From Closterium sp. NIES-65 (Eukaryota > Streptophyta > Zygnematophyceae > Desmidiales > Closteriaceae): a stretch of DNA of 64,000 nt. Location: positions 1-64,000 of the forward strand of contig CANXME010000299.1 of the NCBI GenBank assembly GCA_948144175.1, read 5' to 3'. Every line of letters begins with the position of its first letter. The first letter of the stretch is position 1. A program made the position numbers and the translations under genes. Positions 10,890 to 21,620 of this stretch are shown one piece after another. The notes under the pieces were generated by a model. That model saw only the letters and a program-made list of their open reading frames with translations. It had not been told where the DNA came from and did no database searches.

Positions 10890-12142
10890 CTACAGCTCGT
10901 CCGTAGCAGGCGAAGGCAGTGGCGGCACAGCAGTGGCCTCTAACTGACCTCCAACTCCCACCACCACCCCTTCAGACCCAACCACACTCCACCCCTTAGC
11001 ATCCCTGTAGCTCTCCTTTCCAAAGACTACGACTTGAACAGACTGTGCGTCGTGAACAGCCATGAGTCGCCTTCGTGCGATCGCTTGTGTGTGCATTTGC
11101 ATTTGTAGGTCAGGCCCTGTGTGTGCGGCAGAGTCTACACCAGAACCATCACTCCCAGTACTGCCAGAACCAGCACCAACAGCAGCAGCACCTGTGCCTG
11201 CAGCAGCCCTCTCTGCTAGCCTTGCTGAGTCAAGCGCATCTCCTCTGAACAATCGACTGCCCCCAGCAGCCACACCACCACCTCCACCGCCACTCCCACC
11301 ACCACCTCCTCCACTGATGCCACCACTGCCACCAGCACCAGCAGCAGCAGAAGCTGCCACACCATCACCACTCCCACCAGTTTCCACGCCTCCACCCACG
11401 CCTGCTCCTCCCGAACCACCGCCGAACCTTGCCACACCTGCACCCGTGCCAGCCTCTCCCAAACGTCCCCGGCCATTACTGACAGATTTAGAGTGAGCTT
11501 GCCTCGCTGCTGCTGCAGTTGCTACGCCTCGAGCGCTGTCAGAAATGAAGTGAGAAACCTTGTCAAGCGCAAGACGGCGTTTCTGCTCCTCCCTCTGTTC
11601 GTTATCCACTGCCTGGTGTAGCACCTGTGCTGCTGCCTTGACTCCTGTCTCCCCTCCCCCGTGCCCCATCCCTGCCTGCTGCTTGTCGCTCTCCTGCTGC
11701 CCCTGCTGCTGATTCTTTTGCTGAAGCGCTTTCTCTTGCAGCGGTTCCTGCGGCTGCTGCAGCTGCTGTTGCTGCAGTCGCTCCCTTTGCTGCTGCTGTA
11801 GCTTCTGCTGTATCAGCTGCGGCTGAAGAATCTGCTGCTGCTGCTGCTGTTGCTGCTGGGTGCGCCGCTTCCACCTCTCTGCTGCTGCCTCCAGAGTGCG
11901 ATTGATGATGCCCGTGGCATAGATGCTGCGGAGAATCAGCTGAAAGGGAGGGGAGAAGGGCGAAGTGAAAGGGTGGGGAGCAGGGTGAGGGGAAAGGGTG
12001 GGAGAAGGGGGAGTGGAGAAAGAAAACATCTGCTGCTGCCTCCAGAGTGCGGCTGATGATGCCTGTGGCGTATATGCTGCGAAGGATTAGCTGGAAAGGG
12101 GTGAAAGGGTGGGGAGAAGGGGGAGATGAGAAGGGGAAGAGG

Positions 12143-12184
<42 letters not shown>

Positions 12185-15100
12185 GTGCGCCGCTTCCACC
12201 TCTGCTGCTGCCTCCAGTGTGCCGTTAATGATGCCCGTGGCATATATGCTGCGGAGAATCAACTGGAGGAAATGGAAGGGTGGGAAGAGGATGGGGACAA
12301 GGGGGAAGGGGGAAGGGAGGAGGCAACAGGGAACTGTTGCCTCCTAAAATCAAGAATGTGGAAGCGCAGAATTTCTCAGACTTCTAAAAAATACCATGCA
12401 CGGGTGTGACAGGAAACAGGGGTCCATAGGTTGGAACCGTACCTGGGGTGTGTGGATGCGACCAAATATCCCCTTTTTAAGCAGCTTCTCTATCATGTCA
12501 CGGTCTGACCACACCACATGGTCCTTATACCTGAGGTTGGTTCAAGTGATTAATCGGGAGGAGAAAGTTAGACTTGATGCAGCACCAAGGAACATGAGAT
12601 GAAATTAGAAGAGCTGAAGTGGAAGAGAATGAGTGGAAATTATGAAACAGAAGAAGAAACAGAAGAGATGGGAACAGAAGGGATGTAACAAAGGAGATGT
12701 AACTGAAGGGATGTTAGACGAGATGTAACTGAAGGGATGTTAGAGGAAAGATATAATCACAATCACACACCCACCATTGGAACATCTGCTCCTCTGTCTG
12801 TGTGGATGCAATGATAAACGCCTGCCCAGGGAGACGTGAGAGAGGAAAAGGGAGGGCCGGAGGAAGGAACAAAGGGCGAGTGAAGAAGGGATGGGGGAAG
12901 GGGATTCTGCTCCTCTGTCTGTGTGGATGCAATGATAAACGCCTGCCCAGGGAGACGTGAGAGAGGAAAAGGGAGGGCCGGAGGAAGGAACAAAGGGCGA
13001 GTGAAGAAGGGATGGGGGAAGGGGATTCTGCTCCTCTGTCTGTGTGAATGCAATGATAAACGCCTGCCCAGGGAGACGTGAGAGAGGAAAAGGGAGGGCC
13101 AACTGACGGAATAGTATACAAGTGAGGAACGGGGGAGGAGTGGCAGCGACATGAGACAAGTGCTCCACTGCTCCACTGTCTGTGTAAATGCTATGAGAAA
13201 CGCCTGTAGAGGGATATGTGAGACATGAGATGGGACGGGAGAGGAAGAGCAAAGAGATGGTGAAAAGGGGAAAACCACCTCTTTATGTCATGATAAACAG
13301 CTTGATTTTCAAGTGAGAATGTTGCAAAGCCCTTTCTCTAAGCATTTCTTCACGAGAAGGCGGTTGAGAGTGCGAGTCCCCAAGTGCGGCTTGGCTTGCA
13401 ACTGTTGTGCTGCCTCCCGGTCCTACTCACAGGCTCCATTTGAGGTGCCTCAATCAAAAGTCGTGCCAAGGCCCAAGTCACAAAGCTGCCTCAGAAGTCG
13501 CCTCCTCTTGAGATGAGCTTGCAAGCGGCTTGCTTGCACAGCCTTCACGTCCTACTGTCTGTACTGCCGTCTCACAATATAAAGGTCCCATAAACGGCAG
13601 CACTCACTGACGGTCAAAGCCAAGCATGCAACATTTTTCTTTCACGTCCTCCGAGTTTGGCTTGCATCCACAGCATCTGAAGCAGACACATACGTCTGAG
13701 CCAACACACACGGAGAATACATTTTACATCAAAAGACACTCACCAGGTGGTCAAAGCTGGGCATGAAGCACTTTTTCACGTCCTTCGAGTTGGGCTTGCA
13801 CCCGCAGCTGACTGAGACACGTACATACATCTCAGCCAGAACATGCATGTGGAGGACTACATGCATAAAGAGCTCTCTCACCAGGCGGTCAAAGTGAGGC
13901 ACATGTGAGCCAGAAACACACACGCGGAGTGCATACATACCACATGTAAAGCTCTCACCAGGCGGTCAAAGTGAGGCACATGTGAGCCAGAAACACACAC
14001 GCGGAGTGCATACATACCACATGTAAAGCTCTCACCAGGCGGTCAAAGTGAGGCACATGTGAGCCAGAAACACACATGCGGAGTGCATACATACCACATG
14101 TAAAGCTCTCACCAGGCGGTCAAAGTGAGGCACATGTGAGCCAGAAACACACACGCGGAGTGCATACATACCACATGTAAAGCTCTCACCAGGCGGTCAA
14201 AGTGAGGCACATGTGCGCCAGAAACACACATGCGGAGTGCATACATACCACATGTAAAGCTCTCACCAGGCGGTCAAAGTGAGGCACATGTGAGCCAGAA
14301 ACACACACGCGGAGTGCATACATACCACATGTAAAGCTCTCACCAGGCGGTCAAAGTGAGGCACATGTGAGCCAGAAACACACATGCGGAGTGCATACAT
14401 ACCACATGTAAAGCTCTCACCAGGCGGTCAAAGTGAGGCACATGTGAGCCAGAAACACACACGCGGAGTGCATACATACCACATGTAAAGCTCTCACCAG
14501 GCGGTCAAAGTGAGGCACATGTGAGCCAGAAACACACATGCGGAGTGCATACATACCACATGTAAAGCTCTCACCAGGCGGTCAAAGTGAGGCACATGTG
14601 AGCCAGAAACACACACGCGGAGTGCATACATACCACATGTAAAGCTCTCACCAGGCGGTCAAAGTCGAGCATGAAGCATTTCTTTACGTCCTCCGAGTTG
14701 GGCTTGCACCCGCAGCGGTCCCGCCGAGACGTGAGGTCGGAGAAGTGAGTGTAGGTGAAGTGCAGCACTGCCGCTTCCATCAGCTTCACCTCTCTGTTGG
14801 GGGGGGAGGGGGTTAGGAGGGGGGGTGCAGAGCAAGGGCTGGCAGGGTGAGAGATGGTGATGAGAGACGAGAGGTCGGAGAATTGAGTGTAGGTGAAGTG
14901 CAGCACTGCTGCTTCCATCAGCTTCACCTCCCTGTGTGTGACAGGGGGTGGGGAGGGGGTGCGTGAGGGCGTGCATGGCCTCGAGCTGTTACAAGGCGGC
15001 TCATAGCAGCCTGGGCTGCACCTGCCGAGACGTGAGGTCACTTTTGAGTCGACTCACAAGTCACCACGTTGAGCTGCACCACAAAAGAACAGTGTGCCCA

Positions 15101-18100
15101 ATTCGGCCTCAGATGCGCCTGTGCCTCTCTGACTTGGGCACCTGAATTGCATCACCTTGAACCCCATTCACTCACGCAGTTAAGCTGCAGGCTAGGGTAG
15201 ATAGGCTACATAGGCAGTCGTACCAAGACACACTCACTTGGGAACCTTCATGTAGTTGTGCCATCGGTGCGCCCCATTGGGCCTCAGGTGGGCCTGCATC
15301 TTGGCGCCTGACTTGCCGTTGCCGTACGTGAGGAAGTAATTTGGGTTGCCATGTGCTGCCTGCGAGTGTTGTTGCACGGATAAGGAAGGGACGGGAAATG
15401 CAGAGCAGAGGAGCTGGTGGAAAGGGGAGAGGTAACAGATTCGGTTCGGCCCTGCTTGCCAATGCCTTGACAGAACGCATATCTCATCCATGCAATCGAG
15501 GGAGTCCATATCGTTCCAGGAAACGCATATCTCATCCATGCAATCCAGGGAGCCCATATCGTTCCAGGAAACGCATATCTCATCCATGCAATCCAGGGAG
15601 TCCATATCGTTCCAGGAAACGCATATCTCATCCATGCAATCCAGGGAGTCCATATCGTTCCAGGAAACGCATATCTCATCCATGCAATCCAGGGAGTCCA
15701 TATCGTTCCAGGAAACGCATATCTCATCCATGCAATCCAGGGAGTCCATATCGTTCCAGGAAATGCATATCTCATCCATGCAATCCAGGGAGTCCATATC
15801 GTTCCAGGAAACGCATATCTCATCCATGCAATCCAGGGAGTCCATATCGTTCCAGGAAACGCATATCTCATCCATGCAATCCAGGGAGTCCATATCGTTC
15901 CAGGAAACGCATATCTCATCCATGCATTCCAGGGAGTCTATTTTTGAGGCGCCAAAAGAGCTCGCCACCTGCGTGCGTGCCGGTGCCAATGTCATAAATG
16001 AATGCATATTACATCCGTGCAGCAAGGAGTGAAAAGGCGAGGCGAGATTCGGGAATCGTAGAAGGTTTGGTGAGGTAGCAGGTTTGCCCTTCTCTTGCCA
16101 ATGCCATAGGTGCATGCATATCACATCCTTGCAGGGAGAGAATCGGGTATGGTGAGAGTCGAGTATTGGGAAAGAATGCGCGCATGAACTCACATCCCTG
16201 TAGTGGGCGAAATAGGCTTCCCTTGTAACATGGTCGTAATTCTTTTTGAACAGCGAAACCTGTTGTAACAGGGAGGACGATTTGCATACATTAGTACATC
16301 AACTAGCCTACATACAGCAATGGCAATAAAAGGAAACAAACAAAACAGGACGGTGGATGGCATGCATAGAATGGGAAACAGCACCTCAAAAAGGTAATAC
16401 CTCGGTGAACGAGTCTCCCACATCAGCTGTTTCCACCACACTCTCCTGTATTCACACACACACACACATGAACACACGCACACACACACAGGGGGGGTGA
16501 GTGTATTGGCATGAATGAATACACTGCACCGCACAGCACTGCACCGCACCGCACTGAACTCACGTAGTTTGGAAAGACAATGAGGTCCACATCGCTGGGA
16601 AGGTCGTGGATGAGTCGTTGCAGGGAGAAATCGGGCGTGCCTGCAGGGTAGAGCAGCTCGTCTGTGTCCACGTGGAATATCCAATCCACGCCCAACACCT
16701 GATGGGGTAGTGCAACAGACGGCGGGGAGTGTTGTGAGAGAGAGCACTAGCACGGTGAGAAATCGGGCGTGCCTGCAGGGTAGAGCAGCTCGTCTGTGTC
16801 CACGTGGAATATCCAATCCACGCCCAACACCTGGCAGTGGTGTGACGGGAGGGGAGGGCAGGCAGCAGAACACAGCAGCACAGGGCAGTGAGACAGGGGT
16901 TACTGTGTTGCCTGCCAGGTACTGCAGCTCGCCCGTGTCCACATGGAATATCCAATCCACTCCCAACATGGCAGAGGAGGAGTGGCAGAGAAGGGGTGGC
17001 AGAAGAGGCAACGTGAGAAGAGAGTTGTGAGAGAAAAAGGGAGCAGTGAGGAGTGAGTTAATGCGGCGGAGTAAGTTGGAATGACCCTCCCATTCGCCAT
17101 GATGATCAACCTGGTCGAAGACAACAGCCATGGTGAACCACCCTGCAAAACGAATAACTGGTAACTCCTGCTGCGAAATGAATTACAATGGTAACCCTAC
17201 TGGCGAAAAAAAAAAGCATGGTAACCCACTCACCCTAGCGAAGACGATAGCCATCTCCATATTGAGGGACTGGCACACAAAGAGCTCGTAGTTGCATGGC
17301 TTGTTGCAGAGGGGAGGGGAATGCCAACTAGTATAAAAACCCTATCTGGTGAATTGAATGACCATAGCAACCCACCCTGGCGAAATGAATGAGCATGGTA
17401 ACCCACCCTGGCGAAATTATTGAGCATGGTAACCCACCCTGGCGAAGACGATGGCCATCTCCATGTTGAGGGACTGGCGCACAAAGAGCTCGTAGTTGCA
17501 TGGCTTGTAGAAGAAGAATGCAAGCCATGTCTCGTTCCACACGCGGCTGGACGGGGAGGGGGTGTGAGAGGGATAAGAGTGGGAAAATACGAGGTGAGGA
17601 GGACGAGGAGGGAGTTGGGACACACAAAGAGCTCGTAGTTGCGTGGCTTGTAGAAGGAGAATGCGAGCCATGGAGAATGCGAGCCATGGAGAATGCGAGC
17701 CATCCATGTCTCGTTCCTTCCACTCGCGGCTGGACGGAACGGGAGGGGAAGAAAGACGCGGATGTGAACGCGAGGGGGGCGTGCAGAGGGGAGGGAGAGG
17801 GAGAAGAAAAGTTGGAAAGATGTGGTTATGAGCAAGGTTGGAATCATGTCATAGCTGCAAGGTTCACAGGAAAAACGAGACGAGCGTTCCACAGAGGCTA
17901 GAAAGAAGGGTGGCGTGTTTTGGTGAGGAGAGGAGGGGGGGTTAGTGGGGGAAGGAAGGAAGGGGAGGGGAGGGAGGGGGAGGTGGGGGGAGTGAGGGGA
18001 GGTGGGAAAGAATGGTGGAAAGAGAAAAGGGCCTGGCTATATCTCTAACGAAGAGTTTGGAATGGTGAATAATGTCAAAGCACAAGCACAAGGCGGCTGT

Positions 18101-19210
18101 CAGTATGTCAAAATGGAGAAGGGCAGAGGGGACCCGAGTGTAGAGCATGGCCTACTGATCCTCAAGCTCCTTGTTTCGCTGCACCACTATCACACCCTGA
18201 GGGACGAGAAACCTCTGAGCCAACTCAGAAACCACTTCTGGAGATTTTCAAAAGCGCTCACAGCTCACCTCTTGGCTTGCTGGTCCTCAAGCTCCTTGGT
18301 TCGCTGCACCACTGTCACGCCCTGGGGGACAGGGGGCGAAGAGAGAAGGGTGGGGGCGAGGGGGCGAGGAGAGGAAAGAGGGAGGGGGAATGAGGGGGGG
18401 AATGGGTGGGACTAGGGGACGAAATGGACAAGAGTGATGAGAGGGAAGTAAGGGCAGCATAAGGATGCACCCACGCCCCTATAGAAACCAATGGGAAGAT
18501 AATACGAGGGAGGAGGATAGTGCGATAAGAAAGAATCGAGAGGGATGAAGACGGAGGAGGGCGGAAGGTGGGGGGGGTTGGGGGGTGTGTGGGACGGGGG
18601 AAACGAGGAAAAAAGGGAAGCGACGAACGAGGAGGGTGGAGCAATACAAAGAGTGGTGGGCCGTGAAATTTACCTCCATGGACTCAAATATTGCCACGTT
18701 TTCCGGCGAAGAGGCCTTCCCCTCCACGAATAGTATGAAGTAGTGCACACCTATCGCGCGGTGGAACATAATCCACGGCAGAATCTGCTGCGCGCCGCCC
18801 GACGTGGTCGTAGTTATTAGTAGCTTCGGACTATCCTGCAGATTTCCGAGCACTTTAATCGACGGATTCGGGTACATCCCCGGTTTAAAGCTCTTCGTTG
18901 TATCGCACGGTACATCTGACGGCGTCGCCACGCTCTTGTCAAGTTTCCTAGAGTCCACCTGATGCCATCCGGGCAGCCGCGGCTGTCCGTCGTCTAACAT
19001 ATCAAAATCACCCTGCCAGTGGAGGATAAAGGCGAACGCGGCCAGGCCTAACGGTAGGGCGGCGATGAGCATTATAACGCGGTTGTTATTACCGCGTGAG
19101 GGGTCCTGCGATAACGAATGGATTGAGCCGGAGGAGGGAGATGCTGACATGGAGCCTTGTGCAGAACCAGATGCTCCTGGCCGCGTACGCGGTCCCGCGG
19201 AAGCGATCAT
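10890..19210 (-). CDS. KOB1: KOBITO1-like type II membrane glycosyltransferase, 11 exons
   Basis: Exons on the minus strand, 5' to 3': 19210-18674, 18321-18269, 17546-17438, 16698-16564, 16445-16401, 16259-16194, 15359-15238, 14793-14652, 12821-12775, 12530-12443, 11939-10890. All junctions are GT-AG, phases agree, and the product is about 797 residues. A transmembrane anchor spans about residues 45-63 after a Ser/Gly-rich N-terminus. The catalytic-like region has [12 protein letters not shown], then [12 protein letters not shown] with a DTD (DxD) metal motif at 244-246, [19 protein letters not shown], and a Cys-rich RRDRCGCK segment near 380-386. This order and the N-terminal anchor fit KOBITO1/ELD1/ABI8 of land plants, a GT92-like protein needed for cellulose deposition and cell elongation. 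The last exon adds a Gln- then Gly-rich tail (about 449-797) not expected in the plant protein. The start ATG at 19210 was chosen over one at 19324 because it leads straight to the anchor. Exon boundaries are inferred without transcripts. Confidence 0.82.
11216..11890 (-). repeat. Low-complexity Gln and Gly coding repeats in last exon
   Basis: CAG/CAA runs (about 11695-11872) encode a Gln-rich stretch. GGT/GGA/GCA runs (about 11216-11450) encode Gly/Ala-rich sequence. Both stay in the frame of the last exon up to the stop at 10890-10892, which supports coding, but the tail could also be an alternative end. Confidence 0.6.
12032..12268 (-). repeat. Extra copies of the start of exon 11, with a CAG array between
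   Basis: Two further copies of the exon 11 opening (encoding [11 protein letters not shown] and TLEAAAE) lie at about 12032-12090 and 12208-12268, upstream of the used copy at 11939. Between them, 12141-12183 is a pure CTG run (CAG on the gene strand) of about 14 units. Acceptor-like AG precedes the copies, so alternative splicing is possible. Confidence 0.65.
12786..13215 (-). repeat. Tandem copies of exon 9
   Basis: A unit of about 120 bp holding the exon 9 acceptor and the sequence encoding [12 protein letters not shown] is repeated three times (starts near 12788, 12908 and 13029), with a fourth diverged copy near 13160-13213. Only the copy next to 12775 continues into the FQW codons and a usable donor. 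Confidence 0.75.
13628..13806 (-). repeat. Two partial copies of exon 8 in intron 8
   Basis: Segments at about 13628-13672 and 13742-13806 match the part of exon 8 encoding [14 protein letters not shown]; the second also keeps DFDRL-like sequence and a GTGAGT-like donor. Both lack the first half of the exon, so they look like exon debris rather than functional exons. Confidence 0.65.
13879..14648 (-). repeat. 77-bp minisatellite carrying the exon 8 donor site
   Basis: Ten units of 77 bp follow exactly in phase; CACCAGGCGGTCAAAG recurs every 77 bases from 13879 to 14649. On the gene strand each unit contains the last codons of exon 8 (FDRL) and the donor CTG|GTGAGAG, followed by spacer sequence. 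Units alternate slightly (CACACACGCGG or CACACATGCGG). Confidence 0.9.
14870..15138 (-). repeat. Partial extra copies of exons 8 and 7
   Basis: 14870-14933 is a second copy of the start of exon 8 ([15 protein letters not shown]) with its own CACAG acceptor. 15066-15138 is a decayed copy of the middle of exon 7 (the LRPNGAH region). Neither extends over the whole exon. Confidence 0.6.
15484..15950 (-). repeat. 48-bp minisatellite inside intron 6, ten units
   Basis: Ten nearly identical 48-bp units, each with TCATCCATGCAATCCAGGG and ATATCGTTCCAGGAAACG, lie in intron 6. Since 48 is a multiple of three and the units have no stop in the gene's frame, they encode a 16-residue repeat (core [12 protein letters not shown]) if the intron is retained. 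Confidence 0.92.
16752..16969 (-). repeat. Two partial copies of exon 4
   Basis: About 16752-16832 repeats the first half of exon 4 ([20 protein letters not shown]) nearly unchanged, with an upstream CAG. About 16904-16969 holds a shorter, more diverged copy. The used exon is 16564-16698, the only one with the [10 protein letters not shown] end and its donor. Confidence 0.75.
17233..17740 (-). repeat. Two partial copies of exon 3 around the used exon
   Basis: 17233-17310 encodes the second half of exon 3 ([23 protein letters not shown]) and keeps a GTGAGT donor. About 17608-17740 encodes the first half (NETW and [12 protein letters not shown]) with extra repeats of a GGCTCGCATTCTCCAT unit. 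The complete copy is 17438-17546. Confidence 0.75.
18154..18202 (-). repeat. Dead duplicate of exon 2
   Basis: This copy of the 53-bp exon 2 encodes [14 protein letters not shown], then meets TAG and has lost the donor GT. It lies about 110 bp downstream of the used exon on the gene strand. Confidence 0.7.
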
Positions 19211-20314
19211 GATTAATTCGAGCAACCTACTAGCGGATCCTCGTATAACATGTAACGACTTCGCTAATAAAGGTCTCTGGATAGTGATTTTGTCAGTAAA
19301 ATCTGGAAGAGTGAATCCATACAAGATGAAATCAAGGTTCGCCAGACTCGATCATGTTAGGGTTGGTTCGCCAAACCACGGAACCTACGGCGAAAGCTTC
19401 TACGACGGCGAGATGCGGAATGACAGCGGAAGGGAAGCGCGTGGGATATTCGAGTGTGAAAACAGTGGAAATCAGCCTATGGTGAAGAGTGGGAGAGAAA
19501 TCGTGAAGACGTGCTGGAAGGAGGAAGAGAGGAGTCAACGAGGGGTAATTGTGGTTCGAGACTGAGGTGTATCGAGAAGGATCGAGATTCAGACTCAAGG
19601 AATGTTCGGTGTTTTCGGTTCGGGCCAGGTTCGACTCGGGGTGGACAAGGCGCGCGCAAGATTGCTTGGGAAACTAGTTACGCTACGAATCATTTTTTGT
19701 ACCTTGGTTGACTATAAAACTGCTTGTACTCATTCTGGAAAATATAACATTGAGATTCTGAAAATTGCTGATGTATTGACAACTTCAAGCAGAGCTGCGC
19801 ATATCATTGGAATCAAGTGATTGTGGAGAACACAATAAGCAATAGCAAGTAGATTATTGCCGACCTAGAGATCAGGCGAGAATCCCAAGATGCGTAACTT
19901 GGGAAATGTGGTTTGAATGGTAGGCTTGTCAAGACGTGGACACTCGAAAAGATTGATCGCGCTTGATGAACCATTTTACAGATATTTTAAGGGTTACAAT
20001 AAAAATGCTACTTTGTTCGAGGGGCCTAACAATCTAAGGGGCCGGATGCGGCAACCGATCGTCCAATCGTGATGCAAGCAGACGAGTAAGACTGATAGCC
20101 CAAAGGTGAAGCGCCGAAATGTAAGCGGAGAGACATTGCGAAATATAAAAACCATCACGCTTAAAAAAACTAGTTACCCGCCTGACTAACTTAGCATGAC
20201 ATAGTTCGGCAATATTGCAGATTTAAGATCTTGGGCACTACCACAGGGGTGATCGCAAATATACATTATGTAGGCACACACTATGACCGATCATCCACCC
20301 CGAATGCAGGATTG
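19211..20314. other. Upstream region of the host gene
   Basis: No other gene is recognised. This should hold the 5' untranslated region and promoter of the minus-strand host gene. I see no confident TATA box or start-site motif. It ends at the target site GATTG of element C. Confidence 0.45.
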
Positions 20315-20431
20315 TGTCAAATATTATAGCTTGTAGTGGGTTGGGCTATATGGGGTACAACTAGTTAGGGTTAGGTTATGTACCCCAATTCTGTAAATAC
20401 AACGCATTCCGCTGTAGTTCTCATTCTGACA
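20315..20431 (+). repeat. 5' LTR of C
   Basis: This 117-bp repeat begins TGTCAAATATTATAGC and ends TCATTCTGACA. It differs from 24681-24797 at only two positions that I can see (CTTGTAG/CCTGTAG and GTAAATAC/GTCAATAC). Confidence 0.9.
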
Positions 20432-20497
20432 TTGTATCAGCAGTAGGTTAGCGCTCCTAGTCCTAGGCCCGCCCTTCCCTACCACTAGGGTTACCAC

Positions 20498-21120
20498 TGC
20501 GCGCCAGCCAGCCAGCCAGCGCCCCAGCCAGCCAGCGCGCCAGCAGCCAGCGCGCCAGCCAGCCAGCGCGCCAGCCCGCCAGCGCGCCAGCCAGCCAGCC
20601 AGCGCGCCAGCCAGCCAGCGCGCCAGCAGCCAGCGCGCCAGCCAGCCAGCGCGCCAGCAGCCTGCGCGCCAGCTAGCCAGCCAGCGCGCCAGCCAGCCAG
20701 CGCGCCAGCCCACCAGCGCGCTAGCCAGCCAGCGCGCCAGCCAGCCAGCGCGCCAGCCAGCCTGCGCGCCAGCGCGCTTGCACGCCAGCCCGCCAGCGCG
20801 CCCGCCAGCGGGCGCACCAGCGAGCCCGCCGGCTCGCCTGCCAGCGCGCCCGCCAGCGAGCTCGCCAGCGCGCCCGCCAGCACGCACGCCAGCGCGCTCG
20901 CTAGCGCGCCCGCTAGCGCGCCCGCCAGCGCGCCACGCCAACGGGCCCCGCCAGCGCGTACGCCAGCGCGCCGCGCTCGCCAGCGCGCGCCCTGCTTAGC
21001 CGCCCGCCAGCGCGCCGCGCCCGCGCGCCACGCCAGCCAGCGCGCTGCGCCGGAGCGCGCCCCGCCAGCGCGCGCCCCGCCGCCCCGCGCCCAGCCAGTG
21101 CGCGCCCCGCCTGCGCGCAC
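20498..21120 (+). repeat. Minisatellite leader of C
   Basis: About 620 bp of GC-rich repeats based on CAGCCAGCCAGCGCGC and, later, CGCCAGCGCGCCCGC lie between primer site and gag. They produce long Ala/Gly/Trp/Arg reading frames in all frames with no recognisable domain. Confidence 0.8.
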
Positions 21121-21191
21121 CCGCCTCGCACTCACCTCCCTCTCCTCCTCCTCTCGCGGCTGGCGGCCGCTATCACTTGTCCTCGCCCCTC

Positions 21192-21620
21192 ATGGCGACG
21201 TCTCGCGTGCTCCGTTTCGACCCTGAGGGGCGTGCGATCGACATTAGTACCTGGCTGACGCAGGCCCAGCGCCACCTTAGGAGCCAGCGCCAGGATGGCG
21301 TGCACCTGTTTGCGCATGCGTCCGGTGCTCTGCCCGCCCCGCCGCAGCCTTCACCACTGCCCACTTCCCCACCGCCTACTTCCGAGCAGGAGGCTGAGTA
21401 CCAGCGCCGGTTCCTCGCTCGTGACGTGTGGGAGTCTCGTGACGCTGCTGCCTGCCTCGCCCTGACCGACCTTCTCCCGCCAACTGAGGCTGTCCACTTC
21501 ACTCAGGTCGAGTCTGCTGCAGACCTTTACACTGCTATTGTTGCTCGCTACTCCACTCCCTCCTCTGCCTCCCTCAGCCGCCTCCTCGTCCCCTTTATCT
21601 ACCCAGCCAGCCCGCGCGCC
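21192..21620 (+). pseudogene. Gag N-terminal fragment of C
   Basis: From ATG 21192 the frame gives MATSRVLRFDPEGR and continues for about 140 residues of copia gag, including the WESRDAAACLAL segment. At about 21600-21625 it joins the pol linker in a different frame, so the remaining codons to 22115 are nonsense. The start is chosen because E has the same MAT-RVLRFD start. Confidence 0.8.

Noticed and set aside
13879-14648. CRISPR-like or phage-like 77-bp repeat array
   Set aside because: No unique spacers exist. The unit contains the end of exon 8 and its donor site, so it arose from the gene itself.
15484-15950. CRISPR-like array (ten 48-bp units)
   Set aside because: Units are contiguous with no spacers and lie in an intron of a eukaryotic gene, so this is a minisatellite.
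19065-19565. Plus-strand 166-codon open frame opposite exon 1 of the host gene
   Set aside because: It overlaps the well-supported first exon on the other strand and has no recognisable domain or homologous context.
20324-21135. Long Trp/Ala/Gly/Arg-rich open frames opposite the leader of C
   Set aside because: They are translations of a CAGCCAGCGCGC minisatellite, have no domain, and similar frames occur on both strands.
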